Origin: Tolypocladium sp. Sup5 PDA-1
Taxonomy: Eukaryota; Ascomycota; Sordariomycetes; Hypocreales; Ophiocordycipitaceae
Assembly: GCA_000750105.3 (NCBI GenBank)
Contig: JPHH03000013.1
Location: 1-64,000, forward strand
Reading direction: 5' to 3'
Length of the DNA stretch: 64,000 nt
Shown: positions 1 to 13,339 of the stretch, one piece after another
Numbering within the stretch: position 1 is the first letter of the stretch
How the letters are laid out: each line of letters opens with the position of its first letter
Translations under genes and position numbers: made by a program
Notes under the pieces: generated by a model
The model's input: only the letters and a program-made list of their open reading frames with translations
Told to the model about the DNA's origin: nothing
Databases searched by the model: none

Positions 1-902
1 GGGGGGATGTACCGCGGCAACTCCAGTCGGATGTTCAAAAACACGAGAGACGGACAGGAGGCGAGGAAGGGCTCGTGAGTACCAATCAGTTCAGGACGAA
101 ACCTCGTGGTCAGGTACGGCGAGACAACCCGCGGCCAGGGAATAATGACAGGAGCACGCCGTTGTGGCAGCAGGCAGAAGACGACGGGGTGGTGGCGCAG
201 ATGAAGAACAGCAGGGGAACAAGTAATATTTGAACCAAGGCTATGGGGATGGGAGCAAAGGTGGGATCTCAAGTGGGTATGCAATGGGCTGACAATGTAT
301 GTACCGTACTGTGGAAGATGTGTGGGATGGTTGCAGGTCCCTGGGGTGTGCGTGTTTGGCCCTCAGAACGCTACCCCAGGCCATCCAATGTGGCGGCCAG
401 CAGAGAGACGGAAGGGAGGTATAAGGCGTGGATGTGCTAGCATGGACTTCTCGAGGCCGAGCTCGAGCCTGTGCTTGCCGTCGATGAAGATTGAGGAACC
501 GTGTGAAGAAGCCCAGGGCAGGCAGAAAGACTCGGGAGGTCAAGACGCAAGAGCTGGCTCCATGTGCCTTTTTTGACTTGGGCAGCTGGGGGGAACTCGA
601 CGACAAGGGGGTGGGGTGCGTTGGGAGCTCGGGGAGCGACGGGGGTCTCTGGAGGGTGGCGGGATGAGAGAAGAGGCCGGGGGGCGGCCAGCGCATGGAA
701 GAAGCGTGACAGGGGGGGGAAGCCCTTTGATTAAACAACCAATGGAACATGTCGACCGGGGAGCCAGGAAGCGCTATCCCTAGGGGCAGCTGCCCAATGG
801 GGCATTCGAGAGCCGGGGCTAGCCAGCGGACCAGGATTCGCCCGGGATTGGGTCGTCTGCTTGCTCGCCGTTGGGCCACAAGCGGTGTGCAATGGCTGTC
901 GA

Positions 903-927
903 GCAGAGGCAGAGGCAGAGGCAGAGC
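903..927. repeat. GCAGAG hexanucleotide microsatellite
   Basis: About four near-perfect tandem copies of GCAGAG in gene-poor sequence. Simple slippage repeat; no function inferred. Confidence 0.8.
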
Positions 928-3900
928 AGTGACGCAGCGGCAGCGACAAGCAAGCCAAGGCACCTTGGCCAATTGCCAGGCCTCCGGCCATTCCCACGGT
1001 CCCCAAAGGCAGCCATGGGATGGGTCCCGCCGCCGGCCCCCCTGTCTGCAACGAGGTGTCGTTCGCAACGGCACGTCGATGAGAGTTTGGCCAGGGCCAG
1101 AGGCGGCGCGGGCAGCGGGCAGTGGCTTCAGCGGAAGCGCGCAACAGTCGGGGTGAGGTACCGGGACCTGACTCTGGTGCTGGCCGAACGGCTGGCGCCG
1201 AGTCTGCGCTATTTCTCGCCAGCGCCAGCTGCTCCCCACGCGCGCCACGAGACTGCATTGCTCGCGCTCTCCATCTTCCCGTAGCAGAAGCCCGTTGCCC
1301 GTCTCGTTCCCAACGGGCACGACACTCGTCCGCCCGCCTTCGTACCGCTCGGCTCAATGAGGGCCTTGTGTTGCGTCTGGCGCCACGCCACTGCTGGCAA
1401 GACAGACATGAATCAAGATGTCGGCGGTCTTCTCGGCCCTGGCCCGCGCACTTCGACAGCCACCGCCATTGTCAAATGGCCCCACTGGGGCACAGCAATG
1501 TCCTGCGACTGGCTGGTACTGGAAGCGTAGCGCGTTGGGTAGACGTTCGCCAATCTCCACAGCTCTGGTCTCTCCCCATGTCGCTTCGACGTCTCTCTCC
1601 AGCGGAGCAGAACAGGCGCGTGTCCCGGAACACACCCCCATCCAGTGTCGCGTTGTGAATGTTGGTCGCGGCCCACTGTCGTTACTGCTGCAGGCGCACT
1701 ATTGAGCCGGCGTTGATGGAACTCAGTTTTTGACAGCCTCGCAGCGCTGTTGGCGGCCGTCGGAGCTTGGCCGCCGCCCGGTGGTTTCGCTCTTGCTTGC
1801 GCCATGCTCATCCCGTGGCGCGCGATGCCGGAATGCTGAGGTGTTTGAGGGCCGACGGTCTGGCCGCTGCGTCGCACACTGACGTGCGAACAAATGGCGA
1901 GAGCTGATGCGAAGGCCGCAGCCTTCCGACTCAGCCCTCCCGCTCTGGACGTCGGCTTCGTGGTACCACGCCGGGACGACCCACCCTCCCTGTCGTATGC
2001 GGGCACCCTAGTCGGTGGTGAAACAGGAGTTACCCTGCTAACCCACCACAGAGTCTTGACCCGGCCAAGCTTGCGACAGGCCTGCTGGGTCTGCAGGTAC
2101 TGCAGATTTGCTCGCTCGAGGCTGCATTCATGGGCAAACTCAACCCAGGCGTACCTCTGCATGCCACTTGAGCAGCGCGGATGATGTTCAAGGAACTCCT
2201 TGGCAATACCGACCGGAGATGCCGAAATGCAATCGATGTGTTCGGGGTTTCTCAGTCATAGCAAGCCACTTGGCGATTGCATTTGAGATGAGGTTTCAGA
2301 CGCAAGAAAGTATAAACTCACGGGATCAGAGCCGGGCTCTTCTTTAAAGTGGCCGCGTACCTGCCGGTGTGTGGCCATTGTTGCGGTCATAGAAACGGCG
2401 GGAAGATAACAGTCCTGTGGCTTGCACGTTAGCCAACAGTCTGCTCAGTTTGCTTGTGCTTGTGCTCAGCCGAACCTCCATGAGGAGAGCAAGCTGTCGA
2501 CAAGGCGGGGTTGGTATGGAGTTACCTTTCAAGTTGCTGGTTTTTGATACTTGAAGTTTTCAACGGCTTCTTTTTGTCGTGACTCAAAGTCTGTTTGCAG
2601 CCGAACAGCGGACTCTGGAAGCCGAGAATCGGTCGATTATAGTTTGATCCCTGAGTCGAGTCACTATTAGCTTTACTTTGAACTGATATCATGCGGAACA
2701 AGGTCGTTCATGCGGTGATTGAGGGCACTCTCTGCTAGCCCACGCGGCAAGGTCGCGATCACACCGAAACGTGACCGAGAAGCTCGACGAGTCCGAACGC
2801 TCGCCATCCTAGCAGGGGCAGCACAGACGTGTAGTGTAGCCTTCGAAGGCGCAATGCATGTTCTTCATTACAGACCGTTGAATGAACGATAAGAGGGAGA
2901 TCAAGGTCGGCACTTGAGTTTGCCAGCATCCATCGAATCCAACTTTGAACGTACCTGCACATGCGCGGGTTGATCCCAACCTTGAGGTCTCTTCTGATCG
3001 TGAGAGCAAGATCCGCGCTCGCTGAAACTGGGGGGATTGAGTGATGTTCTTCACCCTCTTCCACAGTCACGAATGGAATTCGCAAACGCTTATGCAAGCT
3101 GCAGGCCTGTGATATGGTCAGAACATCTGCAAATACTATGCCAGTCGCAGACGATGGTTCGTCCCACGGAGGCGGAGAAATGTCTAGAGGGAGCGCACAC
3201 AAATAGCCAGACGTACCTAGCAGATCTATCGCGACAAACCCAGCGTGGAGTATGGTCTGGGCGGAGGGTGTCAGTTCATGCAGGCTGCTCCTTGCCAGAC
3301 GAGTGAGTACCTCAGTACTACTCCGTACGCCGGCACAAAAGTCGGTGATGCATACCTTGGCTCGAGGCAGAAAATAGGCAATACGGCCCGCACAGTAGCC
3401 AGGCACTAGGCTGAGTCGATGGCGTCGGTGCTGAGGTCGACAAAGGTCAGTTCAATGCTGTAAACTTCGGATGGCTGACATCAAGGTGAGTGATGAACAA
3501 AAAGCGTGGCGGTAGTTGCGCTGACAAGGGCGGCCCTGCGTGACCCCGTCGGTCTGGCAGCCGTTGGCCAGGTGCATGGAGCACCCACGCCAACACTTGG
3601 CGACAAGGCAGGCCCCAAATTGCTTGCTGGCCCCTTTCTAGCCTGGTCGACGGGGCACGGTTCCGAACACTCGGCACGCGGGCTCCCAGTTCGACGCCGA
3701 GGACGACTGACCAGGGGGCGTGTGGCGTGTAGACGCACGTAGGTGCGCGTGCAGCAAGACAATAGAACCAACGACAAATGAGAGGAGAGGGGGCTCGAAC
3801 TGAGTTTGGGCATGGAATTGGGCAAGCATGAGTTTGCATCCCGTCGTAAAGCAAGCCGTACATTGAGAAATGAAGAATCGAGCACAAAACGCCTGAGAAC

Positions 3901-6900
3901 GTCGTCTCGGGTACGTACCTGGAATTTGCACGAGAATCTAGAGGACAGCGGGTTGAGCTGGTCAGGTACCGGGTACCTCCTCTTTGGGACGGTGGAGTCG
4001 GCGAGCGTTAGGGGCTGTCAGCCTGTTGGGTCAGCACTAAACCCTGCTTGATGGCGCGGGAGAACGCCTGGACGGCCCAGCAGACAGATGCACGCACCTC
4101 GTTTCGGGGGGTAGCCTCGCACTGGAGAGTCGCGATCCGAAGTGATGGCAGCTGCAAACTCTCGTTGTTTGGATGTACGCGCGCAAACGTCGAGCCTTGT
4201 TGCAGCAAGACCTCGATCTGCCCAGCGGCGCGGTTGCGCGGGACGGCTGCACGGGATGCGGTGTTGCTCGAAAACCCTCGAGGGTGCGGTTTCGAGCGAC
4301 GATAATCGGAATTGCGCGCTCGTTTGATCGTTCGGACCGCGGGCCGTGCTGTACGACGGGTGACGACGAATCGAAGGCTCTTCGGGCGATGGGCGGCGCG
4401 TGATTCCCGCTTTGCAGCTCTGGACGATTGCGTATGAAGAAGCTCTCGGCGAATCTAAAAGGCCGTGCAGAAGCAATGCCGCGATGTTGTAGGCGGAGGA
4501 GCAAGTGGTGATGTGCAGGTTTTCTGCAGGGTCGGCCCTCGTCGAACGGGTTGCACAGGGTCAAGCGGCAGCCCGCGCGTAGGTCAGGTCTTGACAGACA
4601 GACGCGTGTGCAGGGGTACGAAGTAACAGTTGTTGAAGTTGAGCAGGGCTGGCCGCACCGTCAGACACGTTCTTCCAACTTGACAGCCTCGTGACAACGG
4701 GTCTGTTCGCATGTGGGAGGAAGACGGAAGATAAGTGCAGCAGATGGAAATGCAGGGATGGATGGACCTGAGTCGGGATAGCCTGGCCCAGGGAAGCCAC
4801 CGGACCTTGCCAACGGAGACCAAGAAGCCTGCAGCGGAGGGGCGAGACAGACAGGTGGAACACGTACAGAAGATCCGAGCTGGCACGCCTTTGGTTGGGC
4901 GGGCAGCCTTATTCTTAGCAGCAGCTCGAGTCCGAGACACTGGCGAACAGGACCGCCGTTGGAGGGACGTAGGCTGTAGCGCGGGTGGCGCGCGACGTTC
5001 GACTTCGGATGGGCGATCTGGGGAAGAGACCAGCAGGTAGACGTCGTCGAAGGGAGAGCCGAGGAGGAACGGTCGACGGAAATGTTTTGGAAATGATAAT
5101 AAAAGCTACACGCCCTGGAGCCAGGCAGGTCGTCTTGTTTCCGGCCCAGAAATTAGCTGCAAAATTTTCCTTCGTCTAGCTGGTCGAGATGATCGCGGCC
5201 CCTGGGGGGGAAAGGAGATTTGCAAGTCGGGTGTTCGGACCCGCACCGCTGACGGCGCTCCTGCTGCTCCTGCCAACGACGGAGCAATTCAATCTGCGGG
5301 CATTTCTTCAGCGCGAGTCGGTACGTACCCTGTAGGTACTTCGTACGTGTCTCGTTCTATTTCCAACTGAGGTGGGCAGGTGGGCAGCTCGTGTTGCTCC
5401 TGCCTCTGGACGCTTCCTGCCTTGTGTTTGACATTATTGCGCCAGCGCCAACCGCCCAGGGAAAACTCCAATTGCTGTCCTCTCATCCTCACCTTCAGTC
5501 CGATCTGATATCGTCCTGTGGTTGTTGGAGTCCAACCTGCTGTTCTCCAAGGATACGTCAACAGGGGGCCCCGGCTCCATCGCGTGGCTCAGTTTGGGCA
5601 AGTGAGGTCGCTGGGGACTGACACCGATTCAGGGCACTAGCACACGAGGCACGTGGATTGCGTGGAATGGAATGGACCGTTGCGCCAGGGACTGAGCCAC
5701 CGACGCACCGGTCGACACTAGGACGAACCGGCTTCTTGTCCACCCGCCTCGTCCTACTTGCGAAGCCATCTCGTGGTACAGGGTAGCAAGTGTCGCCCAA
5801 ACGTCCACCACATATTCTCATGAAGCTCCCGCTTCACTCTCACGAAGGGTACGACAACACAAGATATCTCATTCGACGGATTCAACTTTTCCAATCAATC
5901 ATTGCGCGAATTGGTAAAGCAAGCACCTGCCTCCCAAGTTCACACGGTACTTATTCATGGAAGATGCGTGGCTTCCACGCTTGTGTGCAAAGTAAAAAGT
6001 ACAAGCGTACCGTCAACCCCCCTGGGTTAGACGGACTACACACTTGGCTATTGTTTCTGGTCACGGTGGTGCTTCGCACGACCAGCCAACCTCGGGACTA
6101 AGATTGCCCAGCGGTTTGTCCGCCGATAGGGTCGTGTTGACGAGATGCGGCCCATAGGGCTGACTGCAACACATTTCTGCGTTGGATGGGTTCAAACGCC
6201 CTGTTCCACATGTCCCTGGACAAGTACGGACTACGCAAGGTTGTCATCGCTCGCTGCATCCCCGCTGTCCGGGAGGTGTTTAAAGTTGCAACGGTCGGGC
6301 AGAGTGCGGAGTGGCAGACCAGGGATGGCCACACCGTCCGCGCGGGTAGTGGAGAGGCAAAATCCTTGCAAGCCCGACAAGCTCACCAAGCCGACACCCA
6401 GCCAGGACCCTGGCTGCGTGACGCAGTTGCGGCGCGTCTGGAGTTGCTGGCAGCCTTGCATTCAACGACATGCCAACGGTTTGCAGAATGCTACACCTAC
6501 CTTCTGCTCCCAAGTCGACAGGACGATAATAGTCTCCCTCGGGCATGGAGATGACTCGCTGGGTACGGACACGCCGGCTCTGTGCTCCGCTATGGCGCAC
6601 GACGACCTTGAAATGAGGACGAACTGGCGCCACTGATCGGTGGAGACTACACCAGTCGTTGCTGGAGCGCACTGGGCTGCCAGAGCCTTGTGGCCAACCA
6701 GTTTGCCAGTGCAATGCCGTATTTGGAAGCTGCTCAGAGAGGTTGGCAAACTTGGACTCTCTCTGCGCCGCGTGTGGCATAGGCACAGGGCTAGAGGATA
6801 AGGAGGCGCGGGTGCGACATGAAAAGGGCTTCATGCATGACGCAGTTCTCCAGGCACTGAAATCAAGATGGCAGGTGAGCTGAATACTATCGTCAATGTC

Positions 6901-9900
6901 ACCCCGCGTCGGGTGCAATTCCAGGAGGACTTTGGCCGCTAATCAATCAACCATCCATACGAAGTAGGCACCCCTCTTCTGCGGCGCACGGTCGAAGTAG
7001 GCACATTGGTCATCATTGAGACTCGGCGCCAAATCGCGGCTGACTCCCAGCCACACATGCCGAGTTGGTCGATGAGGCCGCTGTATCTTGCCGGCTGCAA
7101 TTCCATGCCATCATACAGAAAACGGCCTGACTAGGTTGGTTAAACCTGACCAGGCAATGCTCACTACCTGTCGACGTTGGCCGATCAACGAGGTCATCCA
7201 TTCGTCCATGACGTTCTCCGTGGTCTACGACCTCGTTGACAACGCATCCGACGATTGACATCCACCAGCCACGAGTTACTGACTTGTAAGTGCTCATATG
7301 TACGAATACGTGCTCCGTACCGTGTTTTCGAAAAGGATGCTAGTACTTCGTACCTGTCAAGCTGCGACGACGCCACTGCCTTGACCCCGGATTATGGCCG
7401 ACGAGGAGTGATGCGCAAGGTGGTGTTCTCCGTTTCTGGTCGGGGCTGTGAACCTGCGACGGACCAGCGGCAGTAAGTGCTTTGCAGCGGGGCCGCACAC
7501 CCTGTCAAGAGCAGGTGTTGCTTTCCTCTTGTCAGGTTGATCCAAACGGATCCCTGCGCGGTCACCTTGGCCGATGTGCTATTTATATCGATCAAGGTTG
7601 TTTGTGCCTCTGGTGTTTCTGGGAAGCACAATAACATCTACGAGTACAGCCAGAATCGTGGCACGAGGCGCCGCCAGCACATCTGTTTGGAAGCCAAGTG
7701 ACAAATCGACAGTGTGTGGTCTATTTCAAGGAGAATATGAGGCATAAACCAACGCGCTGGCGGCCAACCAGTCACAAGCTGCCGACGCCGCCACCTTCCG
7801 CAAACTTCAAGAGTTCCAGCACAAGTCATGAAGCATTTGCAGTGTCTTGTCGGCGACACCAGCGTCGTTTACCGTTTTACCAAGGCTCTCCGCACCGCCT
7901 GGCTGTCTTGTTTGTTCATCTTGGGGCGAGCGAATGCCTGGTTACCGAGAAAGGATCCCTGCGACATTGATATTTGCGGTAATCACAGGGGCTTCATGCA
8001 ACTGGGGTTACTGTACCCGGGAGCTCACTCAATGAAACGTCGCCCGTTTTTTCCGCTCTTCCTTCTACCGTCTCGTGCCTCAGTTGGCGCCGGCTTGGAA
8101 CCAACATCCGCGGTACATGCTCGTACGCCATTTCCAGCCCAATGATGGCCGCCCTCATCAGGCCGTCGTCTCTGGCGCAATGTACCTCCAATTTCACGTC
8201 CTGCAGCGGACACACGCTTCGGTTTGAGCCCATCGAAACCTTGCTCGGTAGCAAAGTTGCTGGTCAGGGATGTGTTTCCACACGCCCCTGCCGTCCGTTG
8301 CGGGACGCTGCCACGGCCACTAGCCTGGCATCCCACTTCGGCTGCGCCCAGGATTCATCCTTTGCCAGGCACCGGCTCATCCTTGGGGCAGGGATACGCG
8401 GGCTGTGTGGGGGAGGCAGGCGTCGGCAAGGCCAGGCAAGGGGGGGATAACGGATAGCCTCCAGGTTCCCTGCCAGGGCCGTTCCCGTTTCCCACAGCCA
8501 GAGATGGTGCCTTGGAGACATCACGTCACACCTCTCCGCGAGACAACGACGGTTTGTCTGTTTGTTGGCAAGCGGTCTGCTCAAAGAGGACAGACAGAAC
8601 ACCAGGATGAAATCTGCCGGCCGGCATCGTCTTCATTCAGCTGCTCCACCGAAAATATCGACCAAGCATTAGCATTCGCTCGTGGCTGTACGGCGCACCA
8701 AGCTAGTCTGCTTTCACAACTGCTTTACCGCTTCCAACGGCGGTGGTTTAATCTGCCCGCCGCTTCAGTGATTCGACGACATACGGCTCCACCCGCTGGA
8801 AAGCAGCAGAACATCCCATCTTGGGTGTACGAAGTACGGACTACGGAGAACGGCCTTGCGTGGGTTAATCCGCTGCTCCAAACGGACAAGCACATGACGA
8901 TTCCGCGGGGATTTGAGCCGCGAGCTCTAAAGACAAGGACGCACCGGAAGAGCACCCTTGAGACCCGGATCCTACTGCTAGGTTTACGTACCTACTTGAG
9001 CAATGCGCGCGAGTCCTGCAACTTGACTTGGATGGGTGAAGGGTGGGGGTTGACTGCACCTCCTCGCCAGCCAATCAAGCATCTACTGAAGCGATACGGA
9101 GTACTTGGACGTGAAAAGTCGAGCTGCGACCACACAACAAGCCCCTGTTACGTTCTTGCAATGCGTCAGGAGAACGCCCAAACTATTAAACGGCAACTCC
9201 CGACTTTGGTGGGTCCGTCCTCCCCTGCTCATGACGAGTACGCTTCGAGGTCGGTATGACACACGAGGCTCAGGTTGGGGCGAGTCAGCTCCCCTGCCGA
9301 TTGTATGAGTACGAGTATTTCGCACAACTCCTCGCGTCTATGCAGCCTGACCCGCTTTGACTGGAAGGACAATAGCGCGTCGGATTTGGCGCGTCAGCCT
9401 CGCGATGATGTCGAAGAGCGTGTCTGCTGTGTTGAGCATTGGACGGCTGTCTGAACTGTTTGTCTGGTCTCGAACACCATCTGGTCTTGATGCCCCCTGT
9501 CGAGGTGCTAAGTCTGATACCCTTACTACTGTATGACGCTCGCTCCTCTGTGGGCAGCAATCGTCGATGTCGAATTTACTCGTACAGCGTTCTTGCACAT
9601 CGAGTAAGCCTCGGCCCCATCAGCCCGTCAACACCGATGGCGCATAAATTGCTTCCGTATTTAGATGGCTATGACGACTTGAGGATGCCCGTCCGTCCGC
9701 CCCCGGCGGATCACAGAGACGCACTCAGGAGAGCTTGGCGCATCCTGCATTCGACGGGACCGTCGAGGACGTCGGCAGACTCTGGTCTCGGAGCTTTCCG
9801 CGATAATGACCTCAAAACACGTGAGATTTGACGGAGGTTTATCTATCAAACTATCAGGTTCGGGCCAATTGTGATTAGCTGAATGGCAGCGAGTACGAAT

Positions 9901-11383
9901 AGTCGTTTTTGGACCCGACACTTGCTCGCTACACCATGGATTGACAACTTACACTGGGCCTCTGCCGCTTCCGCGCCGGACGGAACAGCGGGATAGCAGG
10001 GGGTCCTCATCTGCAGTTTGGTCGAAAGCAGGCCATGGCTGCATCGTGCGGCCCACATTTGACGGGCGGCTTCGAGAAAGGTTTGGGGGCCGTAGTGCCA
10101 GCGATCTGTCTGACATTTCCTTTTTCTGGGCACTGGAAGAGGCCGGCGGTCAAGCATCCAGACCCGGATCCTGTTGGAGGAACCGGCGCCACCTCGCTGC
10201 AGATGAGGTGACCGGCGGACTTGTGTGAGTGGTGAGCGAAGCCCTCGAGAAGGCGAGGGACGGATGCCTTGCAGCTGCACCGAAGTTTAGATTCATTCCA
10301 TGGTCTCCAATCGAGCTGTGCTTGGCTACTACTTGAGCAACAGGGGATGTACGACTGACCGGTGTGTACGAAGTATGTATGGATTAACGGACTCATGAGC
10401 AGGCAGGGCTTGAAAGACGTCACCTTTACACAGGCACATTGTTAGCAAGCCTGATGGAACTGTTGAGGCGGGTGCGTGGCGCCTGCATGCGTTTGCTCCA
10501 TCTCACCGGTTACAATTTTCGACTTCGATGCATAGAGTACGAGGGTCCAGTGGCCATTTGAGGTTGAGTTCCGTGGCAAACGAAGGCGTGGGTGTTTGCT
10601 TGTCCACCAAGAGCGCATGCCAAATCGTGGATTCAATCTCCATTCTCAAGATATTGAGCGGCCGTTGTTCTTGCTGGAGAATCCGCCTACGAGCAGTCCG
10701 CACATCGATCGTACAGGGTAACCGGCAGGGAGTGCTGCGTAGGTTAGACGTTGACTGACAATGTCTCATTACCAGACGACTCATTACAGGCTCATCACAA
10801 CTCACTCCACAGGAGCAACGAAAATCAGACATCTACGGACGTACTCCGTACAGGACCAAAGATATTGCTGCCACTCACTTGGAATCAAACCCAGCTGCGA
10901 GGCCGAACCTTGAAACGAGTCTCTGGTTCGTCCTGACCACATCTTACGTTACGTACTGGCCAGACAGGCTCAGCCCCGATCCAGCCACCCAGCGAATGTC
11001 TCATTCGCTGTCTTCAAGAGAGCGGCGTCCCATGCAAACGCACAGCAGGCGCCCGCAGCACAGCATACACGCCCCCTTTTCGCGGCCGCGACCGCGCGCT
11101 CGACACACCGGTCAGTGGCCGCGGCCAGAGAGTCGGTGTACGACCGTGTGTACTTGTACGGACGAGGCACGAAGATGCGCCGGCTCAGACTCACAGACTG
11201 GCGGTATGCCGGGCCGTTGCTGGCGTGGGTGGACGCCGCTTCGCGAAGGATGAAGGATGAAGGGCTGATTGCTGCAGCTGCCGCTGCGGTTGGTCGTGCT
11301 TCTGCTGCCGCAAGGCTGGCACAGACAACACTGGTTCGAGGTTCGTGGACCAGTCGCGCGTTGTGTCTGCTCTGCAGGGGAAA

Positions 11384-11397
11384 GGGGGGGGGGGGGG
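11384..11397. repeat. Poly-G tract (14 G)
   Basis: Fourteen consecutive G residues. This may be a length-variable homopolymer, and the exact count could be a sequencing artefact. Confidence 0.8.
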
Positions 11398-12940
11398 TGT
11401 GGGGCATTCTATTGGCTCTTCCCTGGGCTTGTTGGCAGAAGACAACCCCGCCTTGATTTGGCAGACGTCCGGCTTCAAGTTAGTTGGCCGTTGAGTTTGC
11501 GACAACTTTAACTGCCGTGGTTGCAGCCTTAAGGATACCGAGCGGAGCCTGGGATGCACTGGACTGCGCCTGCTGTCTCGCCGTGGTTAATTGTTTAACA
11601 CGGCCAAGTTTCATATCAGCCTCGGGACGTCTCTGGTCACAGACCGTCATTGACGGGCAGCGGGCACAGCCTCTCTCGCAGAGTTTGATCTGGCGGCGGG
11701 CCGCATCCGGCTCTGTGCGACTTGTTGGTCATGTTGGACGGAGGCGTGATGTCCTCATGCGTGTTTTGCGGCTACCTTCCAAGCTCGTGAGAGGCTGTGA
11801 TACGAGGCCGGCCCGTGTTAAGCTTATTCTCGTGGGCGTCCAAGTCCCGTCCCTTCCCTTCCCGTACGTATCACATCTGCAACACCCACTGCTGCGGATG
11901 AGCCTGGCCCAGCAGTCATAGTGGCATCAACTCTCTTTTGTCCTCATCTCGTACTTCCCGTAAGGCGTGCTCCGCAGCCGCCCCTTGTCTCCCCGAGCCC
12001 ACGTTGTACACTGCCTCGGTCTCACCAGGCCGCCAGGGAACGAGCACGGCAACCGGCAACAGAGGACGTACGTACGGAGCGCGGAGCACGGAGTTGGTGA
12101 TGCCGCAATATTACATGGCATAGTAGGGCTGGCCCGCGAGAGGACAAAGCGGCCATCGCGGGTGTGTCCTGGTGGTGTGGTCACACAGCGTAATCTACTA
12201 CCACGTAGTTGCTATGTACCTCCCCACGTCCCATGGGCAGTGTATCACTGCAACACCCGAATACGGACCATCACGGCCCGGGGGGGGCTTTTTATAGTTT
12301 TCGGCTCATGGCATGGCCCTGCGCCGCCAGTGAGACATATCAATATACGTACTCCGTACACATGTGGTTGGTTTTGTATGTGTACCTCCGTATGCAGCGT
12401 CGCGTTGCAATGTCCTGGATAACGCAGAGCCGCGGGAGGAATATATGGATGCCTGGTTTGGGGTCTGGTGCGTAGACGGGTAAGGTACATGTAGTAGGTC
12501 AGTAGTAGAGATGCCGAGAGCGGCAGGCGGTTTGAATACGCACGCCGAACGGATGGCTTGGATACGCCGCGCGGCTGCAAGGGGGACGGTCTACGTAATG
12601 CGTGGGAAAGGGGAGCAACCGCGGTATGATTGTTTGTGAGGAGGTGCCGTTCAGTGTTGATGGCTGGATGGCTGGTCAGGGGGCATGGGGGGGGTCTACC
12701 CTCGCGCCATCGGCTCGGCTCTGAGCTCTGTCGAGGGCGTCGGAAGAGTCTAGTTGTCGATCACGAGAAGAACCTGGAATGTAAAGAAATCCAAACTTGT
12801 TCCATGTCATTATCATGACGGCAGTACAGTCCAAAGACGCCCCGCAGACCTGATGTCCCATCCACACCTACTCCGTTATCTCCCTTCATGTCCCGAAGAC
12901 TCCCTATACACGCCCTCAACTCCCAGCCCTCTCTCATCCC

Positions 12941-13339
12941 TCACGCCGGGATCCCCAGCCCCTCCACCTCGGCGACGACCCGGCTGCCCAGCAGCTTGTC
13001 CGCCTTCCACGCGTGCAGCGTGACCTCGGCGACGCCGCTGCCGCCCGCGCGCACGCGCGCCAGGGGCAAGTCCTCGCGCGGCACGGCGATGGAGCAGACG
13101 CCGGCGCCGCTGTCGGACGCGTCGTCGTCGCGCACGTCGACGTCGCGCGGCGTGATGAAGACGGGGCTGAAGATCTCCGTCGCGCCGCCGCCGAAGCTGT
13201 ACGAGAGCTGCAGGTACGTCGCCGGGTGTATGGGGTTGCCGCCGTGGCCGTGGGACGAGGTGGTGAAGCTGATGCGCAGCGGCTGGCGGTTCGTCGGGGG
13301 CGTAAAGGACTTTGGCTCGAGGGTGAAGGGGGGTGCCAT
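12941..13339 (-). CDS. Small uncharacterised protein (132 aa)
   Basis: Single-exon frame of 132 residues starting at ATG 13339 and ending at TGA 12941-12943. I do not recognise the family. The sequence reads like a compact globular domain: alternating hydrophobic strands (ISFTTSS, LQLSYSFGG, GVCSIAVP, VAEVTLHAWK, VVAEVEG) suggest an all-beta fold, with an acidic turn around residues 80-90 and no signal peptide or membrane segment. GC-rich, strongly biased codon use and the clean end make it more convincing than the surrounding random frames. A C/T-rich stretch upstream (13340-13500, read on the minus strand) fits a 5' leader. Function unknown. Confidence 0.6.
   Translation of the reverse strand: MAPPFTLEPKSFTPPTNRQPLRISFTTSSHGHGGNPIHPATYLQLSYSFGGGATEIFSPVFITPRDVDVRDDDASDSGAGVCSIAVPREDLPLARVRAGGSGVAEVTLHAWKADKLLGSRVVAEVEGLGIPA

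Larger units (their letters stand above)
1..12940. other. Long gene-poor stretch
   Basis: No coding region can be supported here. The reading frames present (for example 241-1320 minus and 8405-9259 plus) are Arg/Pro/Ser-rich, overlap others on both strands, start mostly at non-ATG codons and match no family I know. Visible structure is limited to a (GCAGAG)-type run at 903-927, a 14-base poly-G at 11384-11397 and nine copies of the TACGAAGTA/TACGGAGTA 9-mer (3319, 5337, 6958, 7344, 8828, 9095, 10367, 10842, 12350). Base composition is not obviously AT-rich, so strong RIP decay is not apparent by eye. Non-coding RNAs or UTRs could be present but cannot be seen. Confidence 0.6.

Noticed and set aside
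241..1320. 359-aa minus-strand reading frame
   Set aside because: Pro/Ser/Arg/His-rich random-like composition, heavily overlapped on both strands, no family resemblance, no splice-supported continuation.
8880..8980. tRNA-like T-arm on the minus strand (CCGCG stem with TCAAATC loop)
   Set aside because: No matching acceptor stem, D arm or anticodon arm at the right distances.
8405..9259. 284-aa plus-strand reading frame
   Set aside because: Starts at a non-ATG codon and contains two copies of the intergenic 9-mer, with no recognisable domain.
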